The notes: generated from the letters alone by a model not told the origin. A stretch of 64,000 nucleotides of DNA from Flavobacterium sp. (GCF_017744675.1 NZ_JAGIAV010000001.1:1221463-1285462), one strand, 5' to 3'. Shown: positions 44,200-54,320, numbered from the stretch's first letter. Translations and numbers: made by a program.

Positions 44200-47100
44200 A
44201 TGTCATCAAACAAAAAATACTGGAAAAGTGTTGAGGAGCTAGAAAATAGCTCTATTGTTGAGGCGCTTAGAAATAACGAGTTTGTTGAAGAAATTCCTAC
44301 TGATGAGTTTTTAGGTAACGCTGAGGCTTTATCTACATCAGGGACTTCACGTCGTGACTTTTTAAAGTACGTAGGGTTTAGTACAGCGGCTGTAACATTA
44401 GCTGCTTGCGAAGGTCCTGTTCACAAGTCTATCCCTTATGTATTACAACCAGAACAAATCATTCCTGGTGTTGCAGATTACTATGCAACTACAGTTTTTG
44501 ATGGATTTGATTTTGCTAATCTTTTGGTGAAAACTCGTGAGGGTCGTCCAATTAAAATTGAAAACAATACAATTGCAGGAGCTAAATTTTCTGCGAATGC
44601 TAGAATTCACGCTTCTATCTTAGGATTGTATGATAGCACTCGTTTGAAAGAGCCAAAAGTAGATGGTAAAAATTCTTCTTGGTCGGCTGTTGATTTGAAA
44701 ATCAAATCGAGTTTAGCAGATGCTAAAGCAAAAGGTGGGCAAGTAGTATTGTTGACTAATACTTTAGCAAGTCCTTCTACAGAGAAATTAATTGCAGAGT
44801 TTATTGCAAAAAATCCTACTGCTAAGCACGTTGTATATGATGCAGTTTCATCATCTGAAGCTTTAGATGCTTTTGAAGCGGTTTATGGTCAAAGAGCTTT
44901 AGTTGATTACGATTTTTCAAAAGCTTCTTTAATCGTATCTGTTGGTGCTGATTTCTTAGGAGACTGGCAAGGTGGAGGATATGATGCAGGATATGCACAA
45001 GGACGTATTCCTCAAAACGGAAAAATGTCTCGTCACTTCCAATTCGAATCAAATATGACATTATCTGGAGCTGCTGCTGATAAGCGTGTTCCAGTAACTA
45101 CAGCTGCTCAAAAGCAAGCTTTAGTTCAAATTTACAATATTATTGCAGGTGCTTCTGTTCCTGTAGCTTTAGATGAGAAAGTTAAAGCTGAAGTAGTTAA
45201 AGCTGCTCAACAACTTAAAGCTGCTGGTTCAAAAGGAGTTTTAGTATCTGGAATTGAAGATAAAAATGCTCAATTATTAGTTTTAGCTATTAACCAAGTA
45301 TTGGCAAGCGAAGCTTTTAGTACTGCTGGAGCAAGACAGATTAGAAAAGGTTCTAATGCTGCAGTTGCACAGTTAATTAAAGACTTGAATGCAGGAAGTG
45401 TTCATACTTTAATTATGAGTGGAGTTAATCCTGTTTACACTTTAGCTGATTCAGCTTCTTTTGTATCTGGATTGAAAAAAGTTAAAACGTCTGTTGCTTT
45501 TTCATTAAAAGAAGACGAAACGGCATCAATTGTTTCAATTGCTGCACCAGCTCCTCACTACTTAGAATCTTGGGGAGATCTTGAACTTACTAGCGGAACT
45601 TATAGCTTAACTCAGCCAACAATCCGTCCTATCTTTAATACAAAACAATTTCAAGATGTTTTATTGTCAGTAAATGGTACAGCTGGTACTTTTTATGACT
45701 ACTTAAAAGCAAATTCTGGAGCTTATACTGCAGGTGCTTCTTGGAATAAAGTATTACACGATGGTGTAGCTGTTGTAGGTGGTTCAGCATTATCTGGTGG
45801 CGCTATTGACGCTGCTACTGCTGCAAGTGCTGTTGCAAGTTCTAAAGCTGCTGGTGATTTTGAGTTAGTATTATATACTAAAACAGGATTAGGAGATGGA
45901 CAGCATGCTAACAACCCTTGGTTGCAAGAGTTTCCAGATCCAATTACTAGAGTTTCTTGGGATAACTACGTTACAGTATCAAATGCTGATGCTAAAAAAC
46001 TAGGTTTGACAAATGAAATCGTTGCAAACGGTGGTTTAAATGGTAGTTATGCTACTATCACGGTTGATGGAGTTAAATTAGAAAATGTTCCAGTTATCGT
46101 TCAGCCAGGACAAGCAGTTGGAACTGTAGGTTTAGCTCTTGGATACGGACGTAAAGCAGCTCTAAAAGAAGAAATGCAAGTAGGTTTAAATGCTTACGCT
46201 TTATATAAAGGTTTCAATAATGTTCAATCTGTTTCTATCGCTAAAGCTGGAGGAGTACATGAGTTTGCTTGTGTTCAAGGTCAGAAAACTTTAATGGGTA
46301 GAGGAGATATTATTAAAGAAACTACTTTAGAAATATTCAATACTAAAGATGCTGAACATTGGAATGAAAAACCAATGGTATCTTTAGATCACCAAGAAGT
46401 AGAGGCTACTACTGTAGATCTTTGGGAATCATTTGATCGTACAACTGGTCACCACTTCAACCTTTCAATTGATTTAAATGCTTGTACTGGATGTGGAGCT
46501 TGCGTTATCGCTTGTCACGCTGAAAACAACGTTCCTGTTGTAGGTAAAGCAGAGGTAAGAAGAAGCCGTGATATGCACTGGTTACGTATCGATAGATACT
46601 ATTCTTCTGAAAGCACTTTTGAAGGTGATAATGAAAGAAAAGAAGGAATTGCTGGTTTATCTAGTTCATTATCTACATTTAATGAAATGGAAAAACCTGG
46701 AGATAATCCTCAAGTTGCATTCCAGCCTGTAATGTGTCAACACTGTAACCACGCACCTTGTGAAACAGTTTGTCCAGTTGCTGCAACTTCTCACGGTCGT
46801 GAAGGCCAAAACCATATGGCTTACAACAGATGTGTTGGTACTCGTTACTGTGCTAACAACTGTCCATATAAAGTACGTCGTTTTAACTGGTTCTTATACA
46901 ACAAAAACAGCGAGTTCGATTATCACATGAACGATGATTTAGGCCGTATGGTATTAAATCCTGATGTTAACGTACGTTCTCGTGGTGTTATGGAGAAATG
47001 TTCTATGTGTATCCAAATGACACAAGCTACTAAATTAAAAGCTAAAAACGAAGGTCGTCCAGTTAGAGACGGTGAATTCCAAACAGCTTGTTCTAGTGCT

Positions 47101-47250
47101 TGTTCTTCAGGAGCGATGATATTTGGTGATGTAAATGATAAAGAAAGTAAAGTAGCTAAATTGGCTGCTGATGAAAGATCATACCACTTATTAGAGCATG
47201 TAGGTACAAAACCTAATGTGGTTTACCATGTTAAAGTTAGAAATACTTAG
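44200..47250 (+). CDS. actB: Alternative complex III subunit ActB, iron-sulfur and molybdopterin-oxidoreductase-like protein
   Basis: ActB (1016 residues) fuses a molybdopterin-oxidoreductase-like domain without catalytic cofactor (about 60-700) to a C-terminal ferredoxin domain. Seen: a Tat motif TSRRDFLKYVGF (about 48-59) followed by LAAC, a lipobox-like end that suggests export and lipid anchoring. Four cysteine groups hold the iron-sulfur clusters: CTGCGACVIACHAEN, CQHCNHAPCETVCPV, CVGTRYCANNCPYK, and CSMC with a later CSSACSSG. In characterised ACIII these bind three [4Fe-4S] and one [3Fe-4S]. It lies 32 bp after actA. Confidence 0.95.
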   Translation: MSSNKKYWKSVEELENSSIVEALRNNEFVEEIPTDEFLGNAEALSTSGTSRRDFLKYVGFSTAAVTLAACEGPVHKSIPYVLQPEQIIPGVADYYATTVFDGFDFANLLVKTREGRPIKIENNTIAGAKFSANARIHASILGLYDSTRLKEPKVDGKNSSWSAVDLKIKSSLADAKAKGGQVVLLTNTLASPSTEKLIAEFIAKNPTAKHVVYDAVSSSEALDAFEAVYGQRALVDYDFSKASLIVSVGADFLGDWQGGGYDAGYAQGRIPQNGKMSRHFQFESNMTLSGAAADKRVPVTTAAQKQALVQIYNIIAGASVPVALDEKVKAEVVKAAQQLKAAGSKGVLVSGIEDKNAQLLVLAINQVLASEAFSTAGARQIRKGSNAAVAQLIKDLNAGSVHTLIMSGVNPVYTLADSASFVSGLKKVKTSVAFSLKEDETASIVSIAAPAPHYLESWGDLELTSGTYSLTQPTIRPIFNTKQFQDVLLSVNGTAGTFYDYLKANSGAYTAGASWNKVLHDGVAVVGGSALSGGAIDAATAASAVASSKAAGDFELVLYTKTGLGDGQHANNPWLQEFPDPITRVSWDNYVTVSNADAKKLGLTNEIVANGGLNGSYATITVDGVKLENVPVIVQPGQAVGTVGLALGYGRKAALKEEMQVGLNAYALYKGFNNVQSVSIAKAGGVHEFACVQGQKTLMGRGDIIKETTLEIFNTKDAEHWNEKPMVSLDHQEVEATTVDLWESFDRTTGHHFNLSIDLNACTGCGACVIACHAENNVPVVGKAEVRRSRDMHWLRIDRYYSSESTFEGDNERKEGIAGLSSSLSTFNEMEKPGDNPQVAFQPVMCQHCNHAPCETVCPVAATSHGREGQNHMAYNRCVGTRYCANNCPYKVRRFNWFLYNKNSEFDYHMNDDLGRMVLNPDVNVRSRGVMEKCSMCIQMTQATKLKAKNEGRPVRDGEFQTACSSACSSGAMIFGDVNDKESKVAKLAADERSYHLLEHVGTKPNVVYHVKVRNT

Positions 47251-47283
47251 TAAATTATTAATTAAGAAACAATATAAAGGATT

Positions 47284-48687
47284 ATGTCGTCTCACTACGA
47301 AGCACCCATTAGAAAACCTTTAGTTATAGGTGATAAATCTTATCACGATGTAACTGTAGATGTAGCTGCACCTGTTGAGGGGCCTGCAAACAAGCAATGG
47401 TGGATTGTATTTTCAATCGCATTAACAGCCTTCCTTTGGGGGTTAGGTTGTATAATTTACACCGTATCTACCGGTATCGGAACATGGGGATTAAATAAAA
47501 CAGTTGGCTGGGCTTGGGATATTACTAACTTCGTTTGGTGGGTTGGTATTGGTCACGCCGGAACATTAATTTCTGCGGTATTATTACTTTTCCGTCAACG
47601 TTGGAGAATGGCCATCAACCGTTCTGCTGAAGCAATGACTATCTTCTCAGTAGTTCAAGCAGGTTTATTCCCAATCATTCACATGGGACGTCCATGGTTA
47701 GCATACTGGGTATTACCTATTCCAAACCAATTTGGATCTTTATGGGTAAACTTTAACTCACCATTACTTTGGGACGTATTCGCGATTTCAACGTATCTTT
47801 CAGTATCATTAGTATTCTGGTGGACTGGTTTATTGCCTGACTTCGCAATGCTTCGTGATAGAGCTATTACTCCATTTAATAAAAGAGTTTATTCTATCTT
47901 AAGTTTTGGATGGAGCGGTAGAGCAAAAGACTGGCAGCGTTTTGAAGAGGTATCTCTTGTATTAGCTGGTTTAGCTACTCCACTTGTACTTTCTGTACAC
48001 ACCATTGTATCTATGGACTTTGCTACTTCTGTAATTCCAGGATGGCATACAACAATTTTCCCTCCATACTTCGTTGCTGGAGCGGTTTTCTCTGGATTCG
48101 CGATGGTAAATACATTGTTGATCGTTATGAGAAAAGTATCTAATCTTGAAGCATACATCACATTACAGCATATTGAGTTAATGAACATCATTATCATGAT
48201 TACTGGATCTATTGTTGGTGTTGCTTACATCACTGAGTTATTCGTAGCTTGGTATTCTGGTGTAGAGTATGAGCAATATGCATTCTTAAACAGAGCTACT
48301 GGACCTTACTGGTGGGCATATTGGTCGATGATGACATGTAACGTGTTCTCTCCTCAGTTCATGTGGTTCAAAAAACTAAGAACAAGTATCATGTTCTCAT
48401 TCATTATTTCGATTGTTGTAAACATCGGTATGTGGTTTGAAAGATTCGTAATTATTGTTACTTCTTTACATAGAGATTACCTTCCATCTTCTTGGACAAT
48501 GTTCTCACCAACATTTGTTGATATTGGAATTTTCATTGGAACAATTGGTTTCTTCTTCGTATTGTTTTTATTATACTCTAGAACATTCCCTGTAATTGCT
48601 CAGGCAGAGGTTAAAACGATTTTAAAAGGAACTGGAGATAACTACATTAGAGAAAGAGCAAATAGTAAAGATTCACATCATGAGTAA
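47284..48687 (+). CDS. actC: Alternative complex III subunit ActC, NrfD/PsrC-type quinol-binding membrane protein
   Basis: ActC (467 residues) is a polytopic inner-membrane protein of the NrfD/PsrC family with about ten hydrophobic segments. It forms the menaquinol oxidation site together with ActB. Seen: WGLGCIIYTVSTGIGTWGLNKTVGWAWDITNFVWWVGIGHAG, split here as TGIGTWGLNK and FVWWVGIGHAGTLISA, then HMGRPWLAYWVLP and SVHTIVSMDFATSVIPGWH. Its end overlaps actD by 8 bp. ActF later in the operon is its structural paralogue. Confidence 0.94.
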   Translation: MSSHYEAPIRKPLVIGDKSYHDVTVDVAAPVEGPANKQWWIVFSIALTAFLWGLGCIIYTVSTGIGTWGLNKTVGWAWDITNFVWWVGIGHAGTLISAVLLLFRQRWRMAINRSAEAMTIFSVVQAGLFPIIHMGRPWLAYWVLPIPNQFGSLWVNFNSPLLWDVFAISTYLSVSLVFWWTGLLPDFAMLRDRAITPFNKRVYSILSFGWSGRAKDWQRFEEVSLVLAGLATPLVLSVHTIVSMDFATSVIPGWHTTIFPPYFVAGAVFSGFAMVNTLLIVMRKVSNLEAYITLQHIELMNIIIMITGSIVGVAYITELFVAWYSGVEYEQYAFLNRATGPYWWAYWSMMTCNVFSPQFMWFKKLRTSIMFSFIISIVVNIGMWFERFVIIVTSLHRDYLPSSWTMFSPTFVDIGIFIGTIGFFFVLFLLYSRTFPVIAQAEVKTILKGTGDNYIRERANSKDSHHE

Positions 48688-49204
48688 TAAAGTAATATAC
48701 GCCATTTATAATGACGATGACGTTTTGATGAATGCAGTAAAGAAAACTAGAGCTGCTCATCATCATATTGAAGAGGTTTTTACTCCATTCCCAGTTCACG
48801 GATTGGATAAAGCCATGGGTTTAGCACCAACAAGATTAGCGATATGTGCTTTTTTATATGGATGTGTTGGTATTTCTGTTGCAACAACTATGATGGGTTA
48901 CATCATGATTCATGACTGGCCACAGGATATTGGAGGTAAACCAAGTTTTAGTTTTATCCAAAATATGCCATCTTTTGTGCCAATTATGTTTGAGATGACA
49001 GTATTTTTTGCAGCTCACTTAATGGTAATTACTTTCTATATGAGAAGTAGATTATGGCCTTTTAAAGAAGCTGAAAACCCAGATGTAAGAACAACTGATG
49101 ACCACTTTTTAATGGAGGTTGCTGTAAATGATAACGAAGCTGAATTGGTTTCTTTCTTTGAAGGAACTGGAGCTGTTGAAGTTAAAGTAATAGAAAAGAA
49201 TTAA
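48680..49204 (+). CDS. actD: Alternative complex III subunit ActD (DUF3341)
   Basis: ActD is a 174-residue DUF3341 protein with two hydrophobic segments (about 55-75 and 95-115) and soluble ends. Seen: VIYAIYNDDDVLMNAVKKTR at the start, VFTPFPVHGLDKAMGL, and the loop KPSFSFIQNMPSFVPIMFE. It anchors the ACIII membrane part; no cofactor motif is present. It overlaps actC by 8 bp and is followed by actE after 8 bp. Confidence 0.93.
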   Translation: MSNKVIYAIYNDDDVLMNAVKKTRAAHHHIEEVFTPFPVHGLDKAMGLAPTRLAICAFLYGCVGISVATTMMGYIMIHDWPQDIGGKPSFSFIQNMPSFVPIMFEMTVFFAAHLMVITFYMRSRLWPFKEAENPDVRTTDDHFLMEVAVNDNEAELVSFFEGTGAVEVKVIEKN

Positions 49205-49212
49205 TTGTAGCT

Positions 49213-49758
49213 ATGAAAAGGATATATAAAATAACACTTTTAGTTGGTATAACTATTTTAGTTTCATCTTGCCACAATAATTCGGCACCGAACTATCAGT
49301 ATTTCCCAAATATGTATGAGTCTGTTGCTTACGAGCCATATTCAGAAGCAAAAATATTTAAGGGAGGAAAAGAAGGACAGCTTCCTGTTGCAGGAACTAT
49401 CAATAGAGGTTTTGAACCTTATGAATATGAAAATTCAACTGCTGGTTATGAATTAGCAAAAGCTAATTTGAAATCGCCTTTGACTGAAGAAGAAAGAAAT
49501 TCTGGAAAAGGTAAAGAACTTTTCGAAATTTACTGTATTAGCTGCCATGGTTCAGCTGGTAATGGTAAAGGTAAATTGGTTGAAAGAGAGAAATTTCTTG
49601 GAGTACCTAGCTATAAAGACAGAGAAATCACAGAAGGAAGTATCTTTCATGTTGAGACTTATGGTTTAAATGCAATGGGTTCACATGCAAATCAATTAAG
49701 TGCTCACGAACGTTGGTTAGTTGCTGACTATGTTCTGAAACTAAGAAGCCAATTATAA
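49213..49758 (+). CDS. actE: Alternative complex III subunit ActE, mono-heme cytochrome c lipoprotein
   Basis: ActE (181 residues) has a lipoprotein signal with LVSSC (Cys at about residue 20), so it is probably lipid-anchored on the periplasmic side. Seen: one heme motif CISCHGSAGNGKG, a likely axial Met in LNAMGSHANQL, and a C-terminal cytochrome helix RWLVADYVLKL. It passes electrons within ACIII. It lies 8 bp after actD. Confidence 0.94.
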   Translation: MKRIYKITLLVGITILVSSCHNNSAPNYQYFPNMYESVAYEPYSEAKIFKGGKEGQLPVAGTINRGFEPYEYENSTAGYELAKANLKSPLTEEERNSGKGKELFEIYCISCHGSAGNGKGKLVEREKFLGVPSYKDREITEGSIFHVETYGLNAMGSHANQLSAHERWLVADYVLKLRSQL

Positions 49759-49785
49759 TTGTTGAACAAACTGATCGTAATAGAT

Positions 49786-51180
49786 ATGTATACATTTTCA
49801 AGTAAATTAAAAACTTTTTCTATCATCTTAATGGCCGTTGGTTTATTAGGAATTGGGTATGGTTTTTTAAGTGCACCAAAAGATATTCAAGAAGTTGAAA
49901 AAATACTAGCTGCAGATGAACATGGTTCTCATGGTGCTGCACATGAAGAAAAAGCGGAGGCATCTCACAAAGAAGCAGGTCATCATGAGGCTGCTGAAGT
50001 TGCACATGACTCTCACAAAGGAGCTGAGCATGCAGAAGTTTCTGGTGCAAATGAGCACGAAAAACATTTAGAGCACGTATTACACCAATTGCAAAATAAG
50101 CCTTGGTCTGCTGTATATGTGGCTTGTATTTTCTTTTTACTGCTTTCAATGGGGGTTTTAGCTTTTTATGCTATCCAACAAGTTGCTCAAGCAGGTTGGT
50201 CTCCAGTTTTGTTTAGAGTTATGCAAGGTATAACAGCTTATTTACCGGCTGGTTCTATCATCTTTTTCATAATCTTAGTTTTATGTGGATTACACTTTAA
50301 TCATATCTTTGTTTGGTTAGGTGAGGGTGTAACAGATCCTAAAAACGCTAATTATGATGCAATTATTGCTGGTAAATCAGGTTATTTAAACTTTCCTTTC
50401 TGGATTGTAAGAGCGGCTATCTTTTTATTAGGATGGAACTTGTATCGTTACTATTCAAGAAAAAACTGTTTAGCGCAGGATGAGGCAAATGACGATCTTT
50501 ACTACAAAAAGAACTTCAAAGCTTCTGCTGGATTCTTAGTATTCTTCATCGTTTCTGAGTCTATCATGGCTTGGGATTGGATTATGTCTTTTGATCCACA
50601 CTGGTTTAGTACTTTGTTTGCTTGGTATGTATTTGCTTCTTTCTTCGTAAGTGGTATTACTACTATTGCATTAGTAACGATTTATTTAAAATCAAAAGGA
50701 TATTTAGAGTATGTAAATACAAGTCATATCCACGATTTAGCTAAATTCATGTTTGGTATTAGTGTATTCTGGACTTATTTATGGTTCTCTCAATTCATGT
50801 TGATTTGGTACGCTAACATTCCAGAAGAGGTAACTTATTTTGTAACAAGAATTCAATTATATAACCTTCCTTTCTTTGGAGCGGTTGTTATGAACTTTGT
50901 TTTCCCATTATTAATATTAATCAATACTGACTTCAAACGCCTTAGCTGGGTTATTGTTATGGCTGGTATTGTGATATTATTAGGTCATTATGTTGATTTC
51001 TTTAATATGATTATGCCGGGTACAGTTGGAGACAAATGGTTTATTGGAGTTCCTGAAATTGCATCGATTCTTTTCTTCTTAGGTTTATTTATATTTGTTG
51101 TATTTACTGCATTAACTAAATCTCCTTTGCTTGCAAAAAGAAATCCTTTCATCGAAGAAAGTAAACATTTTCATTATTAA
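49786..51180 (+). CDS. actF: Alternative complex III subunit ActF, with His-rich loop
   Basis: ActF is a polytopic membrane protein paralogous to ActC, about 464 residues from ATG 49786. A TTG at 49759, directly after actE, would add nine residues and cannot be excluded. Seen: first membrane segment (about 8-26), then a periplasmic loop unusually rich in His (about 20 His within 65 residues, for example GHHEAAEVAHDSH), then about nine further hydrophobic segments with LHFNHIFVWLGEG, ESIMAWDWIMSFDPHWFSTLFAWYVF in part, and NFVFPLLILINTDFKR. The His-rich loop suggests metal binding or pH sensing; that is inference. Confidence 0.9.
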   Translation: MYTFSSKLKTFSIILMAVGLLGIGYGFLSAPKDIQEVEKILAADEHGSHGAAHEEKAEASHKEAGHHEAAEVAHDSHKGAEHAEVSGANEHEKHLEHVLHQLQNKPWSAVYVACIFFLLLSMGVLAFYAIQQVAQAGWSPVLFRVMQGITAYLPAGSIIFFIILVLCGLHFNHIFVWLGEGVTDPKNANYDAIIAGKSGYLNFPFWIVRAAIFLLGWNLYRYYSRKNCLAQDEANDDLYYKKNFKASAGFLVFFIVSESIMAWDWIMSFDPHWFSTLFAWYVFASFFVSGITTIALVTIYLKSKGYLEYVNTSHIHDLAKFMFGISVFWTYLWFSQFMLIWYANIPEEVTYFVTRIQLYNLPFFGAVVMNFVFPLLILINTDFKRLSWVIVMAGIVILLGHYVDFFNMIMPGTVGDKWFIGVPEIASILFFLGLFIFVVFTALTKSPLLAKRNPFIEESKHFHY

Positions 51181-51199
51181 TATTTAAAGAAGTAAACAG

Positions 51200-52390
51200 A
51201 TGACAAGTTTGTTGGTAATTATAGTTTTAGTTTTATTAGCAGTTGCACTGTGGCAATTGACGAAGATATTTGATCTTACTCAGGTAGGAACTTCTTCTGA
51301 TGATTCTCAGGTTGCATCAGATAATGACAATAACATCCAGGGGTATATAATGTTTGGCTTCTTAGCATTCATTTATATATTTACTATTTATGGTTTACTA
51401 AAATGGGGTAATTTGGCACTTCATACTCCTGCTTCTGAGCATGGACTTTTAGTAGATAATTTAATGAATATTACTTGGGTATTAATTTTTACAGTTCAAG
51501 TTATTACGCAAGGTTTATTATATTGGTTTTCTTTTAAAAACAGAGGTAATAAAGATAGAAAAGCGTTGTTCTTTGCTGATAGTAATAAATTAGAAGCAAT
51601 TTGGAGTATCATTCCTTCTGTTGTTTTAGCTTGTTTAATTCTTTACGGATTATACGCTTGGAATAACATTATGTTTGTTGATAAAGATGAAGATGTAATC
51701 GAGATCGAATTATATGCTCAACAATTCAAATGGACTGCAAGATATGCTGGACAAGATAATGTTTTAGGAAAAGCTAACGTACGTTTAATCGAGGGAGTTA
51801 ATACATTAGGGGTTGATATGTCAGATCCTAATGCTCAAGATGATATCGTAGTTTCAGAATTACATATTCCTAAAGGTAAAAAAGTACACTTTAAAATGCG
51901 TTCCCAGGATGTATTGCACTCTGCTTACTTCCCTCACTTTAGAGCTCAAATGAACTGTGTTCCTGGTATGGTGACTGAATTTGCATTCGTTCCAACTTAT
52001 ACTACTGCAGAATATAGAGAATTACCATTTATGGTTGAAAAAGTTGCTCACATCAACAAACTTAGAGCTGAAAAAAGTACTGAGTTAGTTGCAAAAGGAG
52101 GAACAGCTTTAGATCCTTATACATTTGACTATTTATTATTATGTAATAAAATCTGTGGAGCTTCTCACTATAACATGCAAATGAAAGTGGTAGTTGATAC
52201 TCCAGAAGAGTACAAAAAATGGTTAAGCGAAAAAACTACTTTAGCTCAAGATATTAAAGCGGCTGCTGCTGCTGAGAAACCAGCTGAAGGAGCTGCTCCA
52301 ACTACAGACACTGCTGCAAAAGTTATCGACACTGTTAAAACAGTTGTTGATACAGTAAAAGCAGCTGTAGCTAAAGTTGCGATGAAATAA
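51200..52390 (+). CDS. coxB: Cytochrome c oxidase subunit II (CuA)
   Basis: CoxB (396 residues) receives electrons at its CuA centre. Seen: an N-terminal hydrophobic segment (about 3-22) and two more (about 48-68 and 93-112, 130-152), then the cupredoxin domain with LYAQQFKWTARYAGQDN (aromatic region) and the CuA ligands: His in QDVLHSAYFPH, and CNKICGASHYNMQM with both Cys, His and Met. The C-terminal 50 residues are Ala/Lys/Val-rich with repeated VDTVKxxV. No CxxCH is present, so this is aa3-type rather than caa3-type; the extra heme is provided by ActA or ActE. It lies 19 bp after actF. Confidence 0.95.
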   Translation: MTSLLVIIVLVLLAVALWQLTKIFDLTQVGTSSDDSQVASDNDNNIQGYIMFGFLAFIYIFTIYGLLKWGNLALHTPASEHGLLVDNLMNITWVLIFTVQVITQGLLYWFSFKNRGNKDRKALFFADSNKLEAIWSIIPSVVLACLILYGLYAWNNIMFVDKDEDVIEIELYAQQFKWTARYAGQDNVLGKANVRLIEGVNTLGVDMSDPNAQDDIVVSELHIPKGKKVHFKMRSQDVLHSAYFPHFRAQMNCVPGMVTEFAFVPTYTTAEYRELPFMVEKVAHINKLRAEKSTELVAKGGTALDPYTFDYLLLCNKICGASHYNMQMKVVVDTPEEYKKWLSEKTTLAQDIKAAAAAEKPAEGAAPTTDTAAKVIDTVKTVVDTVKAAVAKVAMK

Positions 52391-52420
52391 TATTATTAAG
52401 AAAATTTAAAGTACAAATAT

Positions 52421-54223
52421 ATGTCAGCAGAAGCGCACGGTCACGATCACGGACACGATCACGAGCACGAACATCATCATAAAGACACGTTCATTACTAA
52501 ATATATTTTTAGTATTGATCACAAAATGATTGCTAAACAATACTTGATTACTGGTATTGTTATGGGAGTAATTGGGATTGCAATGTCCTTGCTTTTCAGA
52601 ATGCAATTAGCGTGGCCAGAAGAGTCTTTCAAAATATTCAATGTTTTATTAGGAGATAAATTTGCACCTGATGGTGTAATGGCAAATGATATTTATCTTG
52701 CATTAGTAACAATTCACGGTACCATCATGGTATTCTTTGTACTGACGGCAGGTTTGAGTGGAACATTTAGTAACTTATTGATTCCGCTTCAAATTGGAGC
52801 ACGAGATATGGCATCTGGATTTATGAACATGATTTCATACTGGTTGTTTTTCTTATCTGCAGTTGTAATGTTATGTTCTTTATTTGTTGAAGCTGGGCCA
52901 GCATCTGCAGGATGGACAATTTACCCTCCTTTAAGTGCATTGCCACAAGCAATCCCTGGGTCTGGAACTGGTATGACATTATGGTTAGTATCTATGGCTA
53001 TTTTCATCGCATCTTCTTTGATGGGATCTTTAAATTACATTGTTACTGTACTTAACTTAAGAACAAAAGGAATGTCTATGACTAGACTTCCATTAACAAT
53101 CTGGACATTCTTCGTAACAGCTATTATTGGTGTTATTTCGTTTCCAGTTTTATTATCTGCAGCTTTATTATTGATTTTCGATAGAAGTTTTGGTACTTCA
53201 TTCTTCTTATCTGATATCTATATTGCTGGTGAAGTTTTACACTACCAAGGAGGTTCTCCTGTATTGTTTGAGCACTTATTCTGGTTCTTAGGTCACCCTG
53301 AGGTTTACATCGTAATCTTACCAGCGATGGGTCTTGTATCTGAAATTATGGCTACAAATGCTCGTAAACCAATTTTTGGTTATAGAGCGATGATTATGTC
53401 AGTTCTTGCAATTGCATTCTTATCAACTATCGTTTGGGGTCACCACATGTTTATTTCAGGTATGAATCCTTTCTTAGGATCTGTATTTACTTTTACTACT
53501 TTATTGATTGCAATTCCATCTGCTGTAAAAGCTTTCAACTGGATTACAACTTTATGGAAAGGTAACTTACAATTTAACCCTGCAATGTTATTCTCTATCG
53601 GAATGGTTTCTACTTTCATCACTGGAGGTTTAACAGGAATCATTTTAGGAGATAGTACTTTAGATATTAACGTTCACGATACTTACTTCGTAATTGCTCA
53701 CTTTCACTTAGTAATGGGTATCTCTGCACTTTACGGAATGTTTGCTGGTATTTACCACTGGTTCCCTAAAATGTACGGAAGAATGTTAAACAAAAACTTA
53801 GGTTATATTCACTTCTGGGTAACTGCAGTTTGTGCTTATGGAGTTTTCTTCCCAATGCACTTTATCGGATTAGCAGGTTTACCAAGACGTTACTATACTA
53901 ACACAAACTTCCCATTATTTGATGATTTGCAAAATGTGAATGTTTTAATTACAACATTTGCTCTTGTAGGAGGTGCGTTCCAATTAGTATTCTTATACAA
54001 CTTCTTTAGCAGTATTTTCTACGGTAAGAAAGCAACTCAAAACCCATGGAAATCTACTACTTTAGAGTGGACTACACCAGTTGAACATATTCACGGAAAC
54101 TGGCCAGGAGAAATTCCTCATGTATACCGTTGGCCATATGACTACAGTAACCCAAATCATGATGTAGATTTTGTTCCTCAAAATGTACCAATGAAAGAAG
54201 GTGAAGAAGTTTTACACCACTAG
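52421..54223 (+). CDS. coxA: Cytochrome c oxidase subunit I
   Basis: CoxA (600 residues) contains heme a, and the heme a3-CuB site where oxygen is reduced. Seen: a His-rich N-terminus (HGHDHGHDHEHEHHH), then IHGTIMVFFVLTAGL with a heme a ligand, FWFLGHPEVYIVILPAMG with the CuB His and crosslinked Tyr, IVWGHHMF (CuB His pair) and VHDTYFVIAHFHLVMG with the heme a3 and heme a His. Twelve hydrophobic segments can be placed. It is the last gene of the operon and ends at a strong terminator; no coxC or coxD follows, so those subunits must be encoded elsewhere. Confidence 0.96.
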   Translation: MSAEAHGHDHGHDHEHEHHHKDTFITKYIFSIDHKMIAKQYLITGIVMGVIGIAMSLLFRMQLAWPEESFKIFNVLLGDKFAPDGVMANDIYLALVTIHGTIMVFFVLTAGLSGTFSNLLIPLQIGARDMASGFMNMISYWLFFLSAVVMLCSLFVEAGPASAGWTIYPPLSALPQAIPGSGTGMTLWLVSMAIFIASSLMGSLNYIVTVLNLRTKGMSMTRLPLTIWTFFVTAIIGVISFPVLLSAALLLIFDRSFGTSFFLSDIYIAGEVLHYQGGSPVLFEHLFWFLGHPEVYIVILPAMGLVSEIMATNARKPIFGYRAMIMSVLAIAFLSTIVWGHHMFISGMNPFLGSVFTFTTLLIAIPSAVKAFNWITTLWKGNLQFNPAMLFSIGMVSTFITGGLTGIILGDSTLDINVHDTYFVIAHFHLVMGISALYGMFAGIYHWFPKMYGRMLNKNLGYIHFWVTAVCAYGVFFPMHFIGLAGLPRRYYTNTNFPLFDDLQNVNVLITTFALVGGAFQLVFLYNFFSSIFYGKKATQNPWKSTTLEWTTPVEHIHGNWPGEIPHVYRWPYDYSNPNHDVDFVPQNVPMKEGEEVLHH

Positions 54224-54234
54224 AAATAATAGAG

Positions 54235-54263
54235 AAAGGCTGTCAGAGATGACAGCCTTTTTT
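54235..54263 (+). terminator. Terminator after the act-cox operon
   Basis: AAAGGCTGTC, AGAGAT loop, GACAGCCTTT and a T tract: perfect 10-bp stem. Confidence 0.93.
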
Positions 54264-54320
54264 GTTTAGTTAAAGTTTTAAACCTTCAGTTTTACTGTTT
54301 TAGAAACTAATTAGTTTATA

